A stretch of DNA of 35,381 nt from assembly GCA_902491475.1 (NCBI GenBank), contig CABUHY010000020.1:1-35381 (forward strand), written 5' to 3'. The translations under genes and the position numbers were made by a program. This stretch comes from an uncultured Eubacteriales bacterium. GTDB taxonomy: Bacteria > Bacillota > Clostridia > Oscillospirales > Acutalibacteraceae. Position 1 is the first letter of the stretch; each line of letters opens with the position of its first letter. Positions 16,689-24,542 of this stretch are shown here, piece by piece. Under the pieces are notes generated by a model. The model was given only the letters and a program-made list of their open reading frames with translations, did no database searches and was not told where the DNA came from.

Positions 16689-17924
16689 ATGGAAGAGAAA
16701 AAACAGAAAAAACCGAATAAAAAATCCCCGAAAAAAGCGGAGAAAAGCCGTGACGGCTTTGTCAAAATCGCAAAGGCGGTCTGTATAATTCTCGTTGTGC
16801 TTATGCTGCTGTTCGTTGCGGCGGACAGGTTCGGCAACATCACATTTTCAAGCGTAGGGGACTATTTCAGCGGCGTTATATCGGGCGCTAAGAGCGGCGA
16901 GGGCTATCCCTATTATTTTGAAAGCTCGACAGCAGAAAATGTCGAAAAGATAAATTCCGACCTGCTTGTTCTGACCGACGACTCGACCTTTGTGCTCGAC
17001 GCCACCGCAAAGAAATTGAGCGAGCTTCAGCATTCTTATTCCGTTCCGCTCATTTCTTCAAGGAACGGCAGGGCGGTAATGTTCGATGTCGGCGGCTATT
17101 CCTACCGTGTGCAGTCAAAGACCAAGGTGCTCTATGAGGGCACAAGCGAGCATAAAATCATAACGGCGGCTATCGGCAAGGATGGAAGCGTCGCTCTTGC
17201 GACAAGGGGCGATAACTCAATGTCCGAGCTTACCGTTTACAATAAGAACCAAAAAGAAGTTTTCAAATGGGAATGTGCGAAAGAGGCTATTGTCGCCGTC
17301 GATATTTCCGATAACGGCAAGCGTGCGGCGGTGTCCGTACTCGGTGCGGAGAACGGCGAGCTCTACTCAAAGGTAATTATCTTCGATTTCAGATACAGCG
17401 AGCAGATTTCCGAATACTCTTACGGCTCGCAGACGGTATCCGATGTCGAGTTTATCTCCTCAAACAAGGTGCTTGCGACGGGCGAAGAGGTGTTCAGCAT
17501 CATCGACAAGACCTCAAAGCAGGATGAGGATTTGTCGCTTAACAAACTCTCACGGGTATACACTGCCGACAACAACACGACCGTTGCGGTGTTCTCAAAA
17601 TACGGCAGCTCGTCGTCAAAAATAATCAAGGCATATTCCGCTTCGGGAAAGCTTCTTTTCACAGCCGATGTCAATTCAAATGTCAGAAGCGTTTCCTGCG
17701 ACGGCAGTTACATATCGGTTCTCACGGACAGACAGCTTATTTCCTTTAACAAAAAGGGTAAAACGGTGGGAACTCACGATGTTACAAGCGACGGAATATC
17801 GTGCTTTACGGACGGTAACAACACATATGTCCTCACAACAAGCGCAATAAACTGCTATAAAACGGTCGGCGAGGATACGAGTGAGACACAGACAGCCGCC
17901 GAAACCGCGCAGACGGCGCAGTAA
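16689..17924 (+). CDS. DUF5711 family membrane-anchored protein
   Basis: A 411-residue protein of unknown function. A lysine-rich cytoplasmic tail (about 1-24) is followed by one hydrophobic helix (about 26-45). The long outer region has repeated short beta-strand units (for example SDLLVLTDDSTFVLD, SVALATRG, KVLATGEEVFSI, YISVLTDRQLISF) resembling a beta-propeller. The end is Thr/Ala-rich. The architecture suggests a type II membrane protein with an extracytoplasmic propeller. The ATG at 16689 is preferred over a TTG at 16674 that overlaps the truA stop. It may share the ecf-truA transcript. Confidence 0.8.
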   Translation: MEEKKQKKPNKKSPKKAEKSRDGFVKIAKAVCIILVVLMLLFVAADRFGNITFSSVGDYFSGVISGAKSGEGYPYYFESSTAENVEKINSDLLVLTDDSTFVLDATAKKLSELQHSYSVPLISSRNGRAVMFDVGGYSYRVQSKTKVLYEGTSEHKIITAAIGKDGSVALATRGDNSMSELTVYNKNQKEVFKWECAKEAIVAVDISDNGKRAAVSVLGAENGELYSKVIIFDFRYSEQISEYSYGSQTVSDVEFISSNKVLATGEEVFSIIDKTSKQDEDLSLNKLSRVYTADNNTTVAVFSKYGSSSSKIIKAYSASGKLLFTADVNSNVRSVSCDGSYISVLTDRQLISFNKKGKTVGTHDVTSDGISCFTDGNNTYVLTTSAINCYKTVGEDTSETQTAAETAQTAQ

Positions 17925-17938
17925 ATTTATCAATTTAG

Positions 17939-17967
17939 TTGTTAAAAGTTCATTATTATGTTACAAT
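17939..17967 (+). promoter_or_regulatory. Predicted promoter for the cvpA-like/pgsA/clpE genes
   Basis: TTGTTA (17939-17944), a 17-base spacer and TACAAT (17962-17967), about 30 bases before the next ATG. Confidence 0.65.
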
Positions 17968-17996
17968 TTCAATATAAAATAAACGGAGGTAGTTTT

Positions 17997-18734
17997 ATGG
18001 GTATCGTTCTTGATGTTGTTTTGGTATTGATTTTAATTGCGGTTGTCGTTTCATCCGCAAAAAAAGGCATAATGAAAACACTTGTTGAGCTTGCCGCTTT
18101 TGCACTTGCAATCTTTTTGGCGGCGCAAACCGCTCAGCCCGCAGCAAACGGTATGTATAAAGCGTTTTTCAGTAAAAGCGTCGAGAGAGGACTTTACGAG
18201 GTTCTTCCCGGCGATGCAAGTAAGCTTACAAACTCTGACAAGGCAAAATATGTCTTTGAGGAAATGCCCGAGTTTGCAAAGAAGCAGGCGGAGAAATGCG
18301 GAATAAGCGTTGCTTCGGTTGCAGAGCAGATAGCAAAGAGCAATTTCGCAAACGACGATTCGCTTTATCAGACTCTTGAAAGCAATATAGTCAAGCCGAT
18401 TGCGGTCGCAGTGCTTAAACATATTATGTTCTTTGTGCTTGCGGTGCTTTACGCACTTGTGCTCACGGCTGTATTGAAGTCCTTTGCTAAGGGACTTAAA
18501 AAATCACATCTTATCGGCGGTGCGGACAAATTGGTCGGCGGCGTTATAGGTGTTGCGAAGGGAGTGGTAATTGTATTTCTGGTCGGCTGCCTGTTGTCAT
18601 ATCTCGAGCCGAGAATTGAGAACGAAAAGCTAAAAGAAGCCGTCAACGACTCTTCGGTTGTCGAAATTTGCGAAAAATTCGACCCGATGGAGGCAATATC
18701 CGCGGCTGAAGTATTTGTAAGCGATATTAAATAA
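17997..18734 (+). CDS. CvpA family membrane protein
   Basis: A 245-residue integral membrane protein of the CvpA group, named from colicin V production in E. coli; its function in Firmicutes is unsettled. The N-terminus carries two hydrophobic helices (about 2-18 and 27-44) separated by the conserved-looking KKGIMKTLVELAAF segment. Two more helices occur near 143-162 and 180-200. A hydrophilic segment (about 50-135) lies between the pairs, consistent with an insertion between core helices. The open frame reaches back to 17958, but ATG 17997 follows CGGAGGTAG and the predicted promoter. pgsA follows by 13 bases. Confidence 0.8.
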   Translation: MGIVLDVVLVLILIAVVVSSAKKGIMKTLVELAAFALAIFLAAQTAQPAANGMYKAFFSKSVERGLYEVLPGDASKLTNSDKAKYVFEEMPEFAKKQAEKCGISVASVAEQIAKSNFANDDSLYQTLESNIVKPIAVAVLKHIMFFVLAVLYALVLTAVLKSFAKGLKKSHLIGGADKLVGGVIGVAKGVVIVFLVGCLLSYLEPRIENEKLKEAVNDSSVVEICEKFDPMEAISAAEVFVSDIK

Positions 18735-18747
18735 TGGGAGTATTTTT

Positions 18748-19374
18748 ATGGACGGATTAAAAAAGCTTTTTACCGGATGTCTTACAATTCCCAATCTTCT
18801 TTCGTTGATTAGGATAATACTTATTCCTGTATTTGGCGTACTTTTCTATCACGGAGAGGTCCTCTGGGCGGTAGTCGTCCTTGTCCTTTCGGGACTTACG
18901 GATTTCTTTGACGGAAAAATAGCAAGAAAATTCAATCAGGTCAGCGAACTCGGAAAGGTTCTTGACCCTGTTGCCGATAAACTTACACAGATGACAATAG
19001 CGATAATTCTTTTCCTTACCTTCAACAAGTCGGAAAACCCCGTAATGGTTTGGTTCAAGTGGGTGTTCCTGTTCTTTGTTGCCAAGGAGCTTCTTATGGT
19101 TGTTGTCGGTGCGATAATGATAGCTATCGGCTTAAAGCCCAGTGCGGCGGTAATTTACGGTAAGGTTGCCACATTTGCCTATTATGTTGTAATGGGCTTG
19201 GTAATAACCTTCGGACCGGAAGTCGGCGCATTGAGAAATGTTTTCACATTGCCGGATACCGTTATGATTATTTTGGTAATAATCTCGGCAATACTTACAT
19301 TTGTAGCGTTGCTCAGCTACATACCGGGAACTCTTAAACAGTTCAAAGAGAAAAAAGAAACTAAATCTAACTGA
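18748..19374 (+). CDS. pgsA: CDP-diacylglycerol-glycerol-3-phosphate 3-phosphatidyltransferase
   Basis: Makes phosphatidylglycerol phosphate from CDP-diacylglycerol and glycerol 3-phosphate, the first step to phosphatidylglycerol and cardiolipin. The CDP-alcohol phosphotransferase motif is complete, with Asp52, Asp55-Gly56, Ala59-Arg60, Gly69, Asp73 and Asp77. At 208 residues it has about six hydrophobic helices, normal for PgsA. The N-terminal IPNLLSLIRIILIP is also typical. The C-terminus is charged (KEKKETKSN). GGGAG lies upstream of the ATG. Confidence 0.94.
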   Translation: MDGLKKLFTGCLTIPNLLSLIRIILIPVFGVLFYHGEVLWAVVVLVLSGLTDFFDGKIARKFNQVSELGKVLDPVADKLTQMTIAIILFLTFNKSENPVMVWFKWVFLFFVAKELLMVVVGAIMIAIGLKPSAAVIYGKVATFAYYVVMGLVITFGPEVGALRNVFTLPDTVMIILVIISAILTFVALLSYIPGTLKQFKEKKETKSN

Positions 19375-19395
19375 TACAGTGAGGAAAAACATTAG

Positions 19396-21696
19396 ATGAA
19401 CAAAAATATGCTTTGCAGCAGATGCCACAAAAATCCTGCGGTGTTTTTTATTTCAAAGGTTGACGGAGACAAGACCACCAACGAGGGTCTTTGCATCCAG
19501 TGCGCCATGGAAATGAATATCGGCCCCATTAAGCAGATAATGGAGAGTATGGGTATATCCGAGGATGAAATGGGCGAGGTTTCCGAACAGATGAAGCAGA
19601 TAATGGAAAATGAGGGCGAAGACGGCTTCCAGCCGGGCGGAGCCATGCCGTTGTCGCTGTTTCAGGGAATGTTCGGAAATAACAACAATGAGGATGCGGC
19701 TTTGTCGGAAACTCAGACGAGTGACGAAGAGCCCGACGGGGAAAAAGACGGTAAAAAGAAAAAGAAGTCAAAGAACGCAAAGAAGAGGAAATATCTCAAT
19801 CTTTACTGCACCGACCTTACCGAAAGGGCAAGGGAGGGCAAGCTTGACAATATTATCGGCAGAGAAAAGGAAATCAGCAGAACCGAGCAGATCCTTTGCC
19901 GCAGAACCAAGAACAATCCCTGCCTTATAGGCGAACCCGGCGTCGGTAAAACTGCAATAGCGGAGGGTCTTGCGCTTAAAATAGCGGCGGGAGATGTACC
20001 TGCGAAGCTTGCCAATAAGGAAATTCATTTGCTTGACCTTACGGCGCTTGTTGCGGGAACGCAGTTCAGAGGACAGTTTGAATCAAGGATAAAAGGTCTT
20101 ATCGAAGAGGTTAAGGCAGAGGGCAATATAATCCTCTTTATCGACGAGGTGCACAATCTTGTCGGTACGGGAGACGCTGAGGGCACGATGAATGCAGCAA
20201 ACATTCTCAAGCCTGCGCTCTCAAGAGGTGAAATTCAGGTTATCGGCGCTACGACATTTAACGAATACCGCAAAAATATCGAAAAGGACGCCGCGCTTGA
20301 AAGAAGATTTCAGCCCGTCAAGGTTGAAGAGCCTTCTATTGCCGACACCTATCAGATGCTTCTCGGCATAAAGAAATACTATGAGGACTTCCACAAGGTT
20401 AAAATCGCCGACCCGTTGGTATATAAGGCGGTAACCCTTTCGGAGAGATATATCACAGACAGATTTTTGCCCGATAAGGCAATAGATTTGTTGGACGAAG
20501 CATGTACCTGCGCAAACCTCAGAAATAAGTCGATAAGCGAATACGAGCTGTTGCTTGATGAAATTTCATCTCTTAAATCGGAGGAAGACGAGCTTTCACA
20601 GGAGACGGAAAACATCGATTACGAACGCCTTGCGGAGATAAGAGCGGAGATTTTAAGCTCCGAAAAGAAGCTCCCCGATATTAAAGAAAAGGCAAGCGAC
20701 AATGCGGTTCTCGAATCGGACCTTGCAACGGTTATCAACCTTTGGACGGGAATACCTGCGTCAAAGGTCGTTGAGGGCGACTTAAAGCGCCTTGCGGGAC
20801 TTGAAACAAGACTTAAACAGCATATTATCGGTCAGGACGAAGCGGTAGAGCTTGTTGCGGCGGCTATAAAGCGCAGCAGAGTTCAGTTATCGTTGCAGAA
20901 GCGTCCTGCGTCGTTCATCTTTGTCGGACCCACGGGTGTCGGTAAAACCGAGCTTGTCAAGCAGCTTTCAATGGAGCTGTTCGACACTCCGGAGACCTTG
21001 ATACGCTTTGATATGTCCGAATTTATGGAAAAACATTCGGTATCGAGACTTATCGGTTCGCCTCCGGGATATGTGGGATATGACGAAGCGGGTCAGCTGA
21101 CGGAAAAGGTCAGAAGAAAGCCCTATTCGATTATCCTTTTTGATGAGATTGAAAAAGCGCATCCCGATGTTATGAACATTCTTTTACAGATTCTTGACGA
21201 GGGCAAGACAAACGACGCCCACGGCAGAAGCGTAAGCTTTGCGAACACGGTTATCATTATGACTTCAAACGCAGGCAGTGAGAGAAAGGAAAACGCACTC
21301 GGCTTTGCCAAGGACAGGGGAGAAGTTAAGAGGGAAAACGCCATAAAGGCGCTCAACGAATTTTTACGCCCCGAGTTTATCGGCAGAATTGACGAAATAG
21401 TTGTTTTCAACAACCTTACAAATGAGGATTACAAGGGAATTGCCGCTCTTATGCTCGACGAGCTTAAAACAGCGCTTGCGGACAGGGGAATCGTGCTTGA
21501 ATACGACGACACAGTTGCAAATTGCGTTGTTTCAAAGATGAGCGGAGATTCAAGAGGCGCAAGAGATCTCAGAAATGTTATAAGAAGAAATGTAGAGGAT
21601 AAAATTTCCTCTTATATGGTTGAGAACTGTGACAGTTTAATCACAAAGGTTTCTCTTTCCGGCGAGAACGGAGAAATCACTCTTTCGGTTGAATAA
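19396..21696 (+). CDS. ClpE-type AAA+ unfoldase (Clp ATPase with N-terminal zinc finger)
   Basis: A 766-residue double AAA+ protein predicted to unfold substrates for ClpP. Instead of the Clp N-repeat domain it starts with a four-Cys zinc finger (Cys7, Cys10, Cys33, Cys36), the arrangement of ClpE. A charged, low-complexity Lys-rich linker follows (about 110-132). The first AAA module has Walker A GEPGVGKT (179-186) and Walker B ILFIDEVHNL. A short coiled middle segment lies near 385-435. The second module has Walker A GPTGVGKT (511-518) and the loop LGF (635-637), matching the ClpP-docking tripeptide of ClpC/ClpE/ClpA and absent from ClpB. No CtsR-type operator is seen upstream, and mcsA/mcsB are not nearby. 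Confidence 0.9.
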   Translation: MNKNMLCSRCHKNPAVFFISKVDGDKTTNEGLCIQCAMEMNIGPIKQIMESMGISEDEMGEVSEQMKQIMENEGEDGFQPGGAMPLSLFQGMFGNNNNEDAALSETQTSDEEPDGEKDGKKKKKSKNAKKRKYLNLYCTDLTERAREGKLDNIIGREKEISRTEQILCRRTKNNPCLIGEPGVGKTAIAEGLALKIAAGDVPAKLANKEIHLLDLTALVAGTQFRGQFESRIKGLIEEVKAEGNIILFIDEVHNLVGTGDAEGTMNAANILKPALSRGEIQVIGATTFNEYRKNIEKDAALERRFQPVKVEEPSIADTYQMLLGIKKYYEDFHKVKIADPLVYKAVTLSERYITDRFLPDKAIDLLDEACTCANLRNKSISEYELLLDEISSLKSEEDELSQETENIDYERLAEIRAEILSSEKKLPDIKEKASDNAVLESDLATVINLWTGIPASKVVEGDLKRLAGLETRLKQHIIGQDEAVELVAAAIKRSRVQLSLQKRPASFIFVGPTGVGKTELVKQLSMELFDTPETLIRFDMSEFMEKHSVSRLIGSPPGYVGYDEAGQLTEKVRRKPYSIILFDEIEKAHPDVMNILLQILDEGKTNDAHGRSVSFANTVIIMTSNAGSERKENALGFAKDRGEVKRENAIKALNEFLRPEFIGRIDEIVVFNNLTNEDYKGIAALMLDELKTALADRGIVLEYDDTVANCVVSKMSGDSRGARDLRNVIRRNVEDKISSYMVENCDSLITKVSLSGENGEITLSVE

Positions 21697-21707
21697 AAAA
21701 TGATGGT

Positions 21708-21744
21708 TTACCCCGTTCTTGCAGACTATAAATTTTTGGGGTAA
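21708..21744 (+). promoter_or_regulatory. Inverted repeat covering the bioY ribosome binding site
   Basis: TTACCCC (21708-21714) and GGGGTAA (21738-21744) are perfectly complementary across a 23-base loop. The GGGG of the right arm is the only ribosome binding site candidate for bioY, 8 bases before its ATG. As RNA this could hide the site; as DNA it could be a dyad operator. Neither role is established, and it does not match the BirA operator pattern I know. Confidence 0.4.
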
Positions 21745-21749
21745 TACAA

Positions 21750-22313
21750 ATGGAAAAACAGAATAAAAACAACAGACAGAAAATTATCGATATGGTGCTG
21801 ATTGCCATGTTTGCCGTGATTATAGCGGTATGCTCGTGGCTTTCGATACCGGGCGAGGTGCCCTTTACCTTGCAGACCTTCGGCGTGTTCTGCGCAGTGG
21901 GCTTGCTCGGCGGCAAGAGGGGAACATTATCGGTTATAATTTATATCCTTTTGGGACTTGTCGGCGTGCCCGTGTTTGCGGGCTTCAAAGGCGGCGTCGG
22001 TTCACTTGTCGGACCTACGGGCGGATATATAATCGGTTTTATCTTTACCGCTCTGGTTTACTGGCTTATAACAAAGCTCCTCGGCACAAAGCTCTGGGCT
22101 GTTGTTCTCGGAATGGTGCTCGGACTTGTTGTGTGCTATGCTTTCGGCACGGCATGGTTCGTGGTTGTGTATTCGCATAAGAACGGCGCAATCGGCGTTA
22201 TGCAGGCGCTTTCAATGTGCGTTATACCGTTTATCATTCCGGATATTGTTAAAATTACGGTTGCAGCAATACTCGTAAGGGTTATGCCCAAGAAGTATCT
22301 TAACAATAAATAA
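21750..22313 (+). CDS. bioY: Biotin transporter S-component BioY
   Basis: The substrate-binding membrane subunit for biotin uptake. The 187-residue product has about six hydrophobic helices and the BioY-typical segments IPGEVPFTLQTFGVF and GGVGSLVGPTGGYIIGF. In ECF group II transporters BioY docks on the shared EcfA1A2T module, and that module is encoded at 13399-15937 here. This makes a working biotin transporter plausible (inference). It is 53 bases after the clpE-type gene and closed by a terminator. No biotin synthesis genes are in the window, which fits a scavenging role. Confidence 0.93.
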   Translation: MEKQNKNNRQKIIDMVLIAMFAVIIAVCSWLSIPGEVPFTLQTFGVFCAVGLLGGKRGTLSVIIYILLGLVGVPVFAGFKGGVGSLVGPTGGYIIGFIFTALVYWLITKLLGTKLWAVVLGMVLGLVVCYAFGTAWFVVVYSHKNGAIGVMQALSMCVIPFIIPDIVKITVAAILVRVMPKKYLNNK

Positions 22314-22320
22314 TCAAAAT

Positions 22321-22353
22321 ACGCAGAGCAACGGTTTTTGCCGTGCTCTGCGT
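22321..22353 (+). terminator. Terminator after bioY
   Basis: ACGCAGAGCA and TGCTCTGCGT form a 10-bp stem, with a further short ACGG/CCGT pairing inside. The following sequence (GAATTTATTA) is only moderately T-rich. Confidence 0.7.
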
Positions 22354-22383
22354 GAATTTATTAAAATATTTTGACTTTATGTC

Positions 22384-22412
22384 TTGACAATTATCCTGTT
22401 TTTTGATAATAT
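22384..22412 (+). promoter_or_regulatory. Predicted promoter for tRNA-Gly
   Basis: TTGACA (22384-22389), a 17-base spacer and TAATAT (22407-22412), placed 24 bases before the mature tRNA 5' end. Confidence 0.75.
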
Positions 22413-22436
22413 ATTCAATGTTGCAAAACTAAATAT

Positions 22437-22511
22437 GCGGGTGTAGTTCAATGGCTAGAATTCCAGCCTTCCAAGCTGGCTGTGTGGGTTCGATTCCCAT
22501 CACCCGCTCCA
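22437..22511 (+). tRNA. tRNA-Gly (anticodon TCC)
   Basis: A complete cloverleaf: acceptor GCGGGTG/CACCCGC, anticodon arm CCAGC-CTTCCAA-GCTGG giving anticodon TCC, T-arm with GGTTCGATTCC, and an encoded CCA end (22509-22511). Reads GGA glycine codons. It has its own promoter and a terminator directly after. Confidence 0.96.
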
Positions 22512-22516
22512 AAAAA

Positions 22517-22543
22517 GGCGATTGCTAATGCAATCGTCTTTTT
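22517..22543 (+). terminator. Terminator after tRNA-Gly
   Basis: GGCGATTGC and GCAATCGTC form a 9-bp stem (one G-U) with loop TAAT, followed by TTTTT. The right half of this hairpin is also the start of the downstream repeat, so repeat copies carry decayed versions of it (near 22835 and 23140). Confidence 0.8.
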
Positions 22544-22801
22544 AGTTATATTCGCCTTACGGCGAGTTATATTGCTGCGCAGTGATATTCGGCTTTGCCG
22601 AGTGATATTGCCTTACGGCAGTTGAAGAGGCGAATATAATATCACTGCGCCAAAGGCGCAATATCACTTTTGCGAGAGCAAAAATATCACGCCGAACAAA
22701 GTGAGGCATTTAACAAAGAATAATAAAATACACTCTTCTTAAATTGTATTTCCCTCACGACGGCTTTGTTTTCTACCACCCTGTTTCGGTTGAAGAAAAC
22801 T
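22522..22801. repeat. Palindrome-rich intergenic repeat, copy 1
   Basis: About 280 bp, non-coding, repeated at 22835-23115 with a period of 313. It is packed with small hairpins (CGCC-TTAC-GGCG, TCGGC-TTT-GCCGA, TGCC-TTAC-GGCA, GCGCC-AAA-GGCGC, TTTTGC-GAGA-GCAAAA). Longer inverted pairs also occur (TTATATTCGCC with GGCGAATATAA; GCGCAGTGATATT with AATATCACTGCGC). The structure looks like a small non-autonomous element plus a conserved tail (CCCTCACGACGGCTTT...CCACCCTGTTTCGGTT). No protein is encoded. Confidence 0.85.
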
Positions 22802-22834
22802 GTAAATATGATTTTGTATAAGTTTATTTGACGC

Positions 22835-23115
22835 TTGCTAATGCAATCGTCTTTTCAGTTATATTCGCCTTGCGGCGAGTTATATTGCTACGCAGTGATA
22901 TTCGGCTTCGCCGAGTGATATTGCCTTACGGCAGTTGAAGAGGCGAATATAATATCACTGCGCCAAAGGCGCAATATCACTTTTGCGAGAGCAAAAATAT
23001 CACGCCGAACAAAGTGAGGCATTTAACAAAGAATAATAAAATACACTCTTCTTAAATTGTATTTCCCTCACGACGGCTTTGTTTTGCTACCACCCTGTTT
23101 CGGTTACAGAAAACT
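22835..23115. repeat. Palindrome-rich intergenic repeat, copy 2
   Basis: Nearly identical to copy 1, with only a handful of differences. Several fall in predicted hairpin loops (TTAC to TTGC; TTT to TTC), leaving stems intact. A third fragment of the repeat start (ATTTGACGATTGC...GCAATC) lies at 23132-23157 just before the nuclease gene, so the array is at least two full units plus a stub. Confidence 0.85.
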
Positions 23116-23187
23116 AAAATTATATCTATTTTATTTGACGATTGCAAATGCAATCAACCGTCCCCCTGTGTTTAAGGAGTATTTGTT

Positions 23188-24030
23188 ATGAATCGACTTT
23201 TGATTGTTGATGGAAGCAACCTATTATTTCAAATGTTCTTTGGTATGCCGGCGAGAATAGTGAATGAACAAGGCAAGGCTATACAAGGCACACTTGGCTT
23301 TGTCGGTGCATTGCTGAAAATTATACGAAGAACCGAGCCAACGCACATTGTCGTATTATTTGATGGCGAACACGAAAACAAACGTTCAGCTCTCGACTCT
23401 GATTATAAAGCAAACAGAGTGGATTATAGCAAAATACCGGAGGAAGAAACACCATTTTCGCAATTGCTTGATGTATATGCAGCACTCGACTATCTCGGTA
23501 TAAAACACACCGAAACGATTACTTGCGAAACCGATGATTTGATTGCGGGATACGCTTTTACTTATGGACAAGAAAATGAAATTGTTATTTCATCGTTTGA
23601 TAGCGACTTCTTTCAGCTCATAACAGATAAAGTGTCGGTACTTAGGTATCGTGGTGATAAAACCGCTATATATACACCCGAATACATAAAAGACAAATTT
23701 AGCATTACACCGTTTCAATATGCTGATTTCAAATCACTGACAGGTGATGCTTCGGATAATATTAAAGGAGCAGACAAAGTCGGCCCGAAAACGGCTGCTT
23801 TGTTGCTTAATGAGTTTGGCTCTCTTGAAAACATAATTTCAAATGCAGATGGGATAAAGAAACCATCAATTAAACAATCTATAATCAGGAATGCTGAAAA
23901 GATAAGAACGAATTATAAGATTATCAAACTCGATAATTCGGCGCAGTTACCGTTCGCTTTGAGCGAGCTTGCATATAAATTTAATGGAATAACCACAAAT
24001 GAAGTTTTGAAAGGAGTGGACTTAAAGTAA
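23188..24030 (+). CDS. Stand-alone 5'-3' exonuclease (Pol I N-terminal/FEN family, YpcP-like)
   Basis: A 280-residue flap-endonuclease-fold protein predicted to remove 5' flaps or RNA primers. The metal-binding acids are visible: Asp8 (IVDGSN), Asp59 (FDGEH), the ETDD group (Glu114, Asp116, Asp117), FDSD (Asp138, Asp140) and GDASDN (Asp187, Asp190). A helix-3-turn-helix (GADKVGPKTAALLLNEFGS) follows. No polymerase domain is attached. Similar free-standing enzymes (B. subtilis YpcP type) are about this length. AAGGAG precedes the ATG. Its base composition is more AT-rich than the housekeeping genes, and it sits between repeat arrays, so it may be acquired. No partner gene is adjacent. Confidence 0.9.
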   Translation: MNRLLIVDGSNLLFQMFFGMPARIVNEQGKAIQGTLGFVGALLKIIRRTEPTHIVVLFDGEHENKRSALDSDYKANRVDYSKIPEEETPFSQLLDVYAALDYLGIKHTETITCETDDLIAGYAFTYGQENEIVISSFDSDFFQLITDKVSVLRYRGDKTAIYTPEYIKDKFSITPFQYADFKSLTGDASDNIKGADKVGPKTAALLLNEFGSLENIISNADGIKKPSIKQSIIRNAEKIRTNYKIIKLDNSAQLPFALSELAYKFNGITTNEVLKGVDLK

Positions 24031-24275
24031 AACTCATTCTTTCGTTTTGCGATTTTCGCAATGAAGCAGGAAACACAGTGGACGGCTTCCCGTGCTTTTG
24101 TCGATTTTATAATCAGGGGCGGTAGGGCGGGGTGCGCCCTTGCGGGCGAGTGAAAAATGAATAATGAAGAATGAAAAATTGCGGGTGTTTCGCACGAATT
24201 AAAAATTAAAGCAAACCGTGTAGGGCGGGGGCTTGCTCCCGCCGTTGTCTGCAAAGTTAAAAATATGCACAAACA
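24031..24275. other. Non-coding gap with short palindromes
   Basis: No gene seen. It contains a GGCGGG-GGCTTGCT-CCCGCC hairpin (24224-24243), also present at 35110-35129, a GC-rich stretch near 24117-24150 and A/T-rich direct repeats based on GAATGAAAAAT. No terminator is obvious right after the nuclease gene. Confidence 0.6.
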
Positions 24276-24525
24276 TAGGCTCCCTCTGACGAGGGAGCTG
24301 TCATTTTTTTAGAAAAATGACTGAGGGAGAGATAACGAAAATTTGATATAACCTGCGTCTCTCCTTCCGACACGCCTACGGCGCGCCACCTATTGCCCTC
24401 TTGCGGTGCCCGATTTTGTTAATGCGGCTTGGAGCGCCGCACGAAATCGACCGCTGCGCCGACAGATGCTCCCTTTATCCGCCACAGGCGGCGGTCGCAT
24501 ATGTTGCCCGTCAGAGGAAGGCTTA
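24276..24525. mobile_element. MITE-like element with imperfect terminal inverted repeats
   Basis: About 250 bp bounded by ATAGGCTCCCTCTGACGAGG at the left and, reading in from the right end, TAAGCCTTCCTCTGACGGGC, which are imperfect inverted copies sharing CCTCTGACG. Inside are further hairpins and the block AAAAATGACTGAGGGAGAGA (24314-24333). An inverted, shorter relative lies at 35164-35276. It has no coding capacity; the open frame at 24406-24657 is an artefact of repeat sequence. Its mobility is inferred, and I could not define a target-site duplication. Confidence 0.6.
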
Positions 24526-24542
24526 GTTTCATTTGATAGAAG

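Noticed and set aside
21697..21749. BirA operator upstream of bioY
   Set aside because: The dyad TTACCCC/GGGGTAA does not resemble the TTGTTAAC-type BirA site.
22522..23160. CRISPR array
   Set aside because: The repeats are about 280 bp with a 313-base period and internal palindromes, not short repeats with unique spacers, and no cas genes are present.
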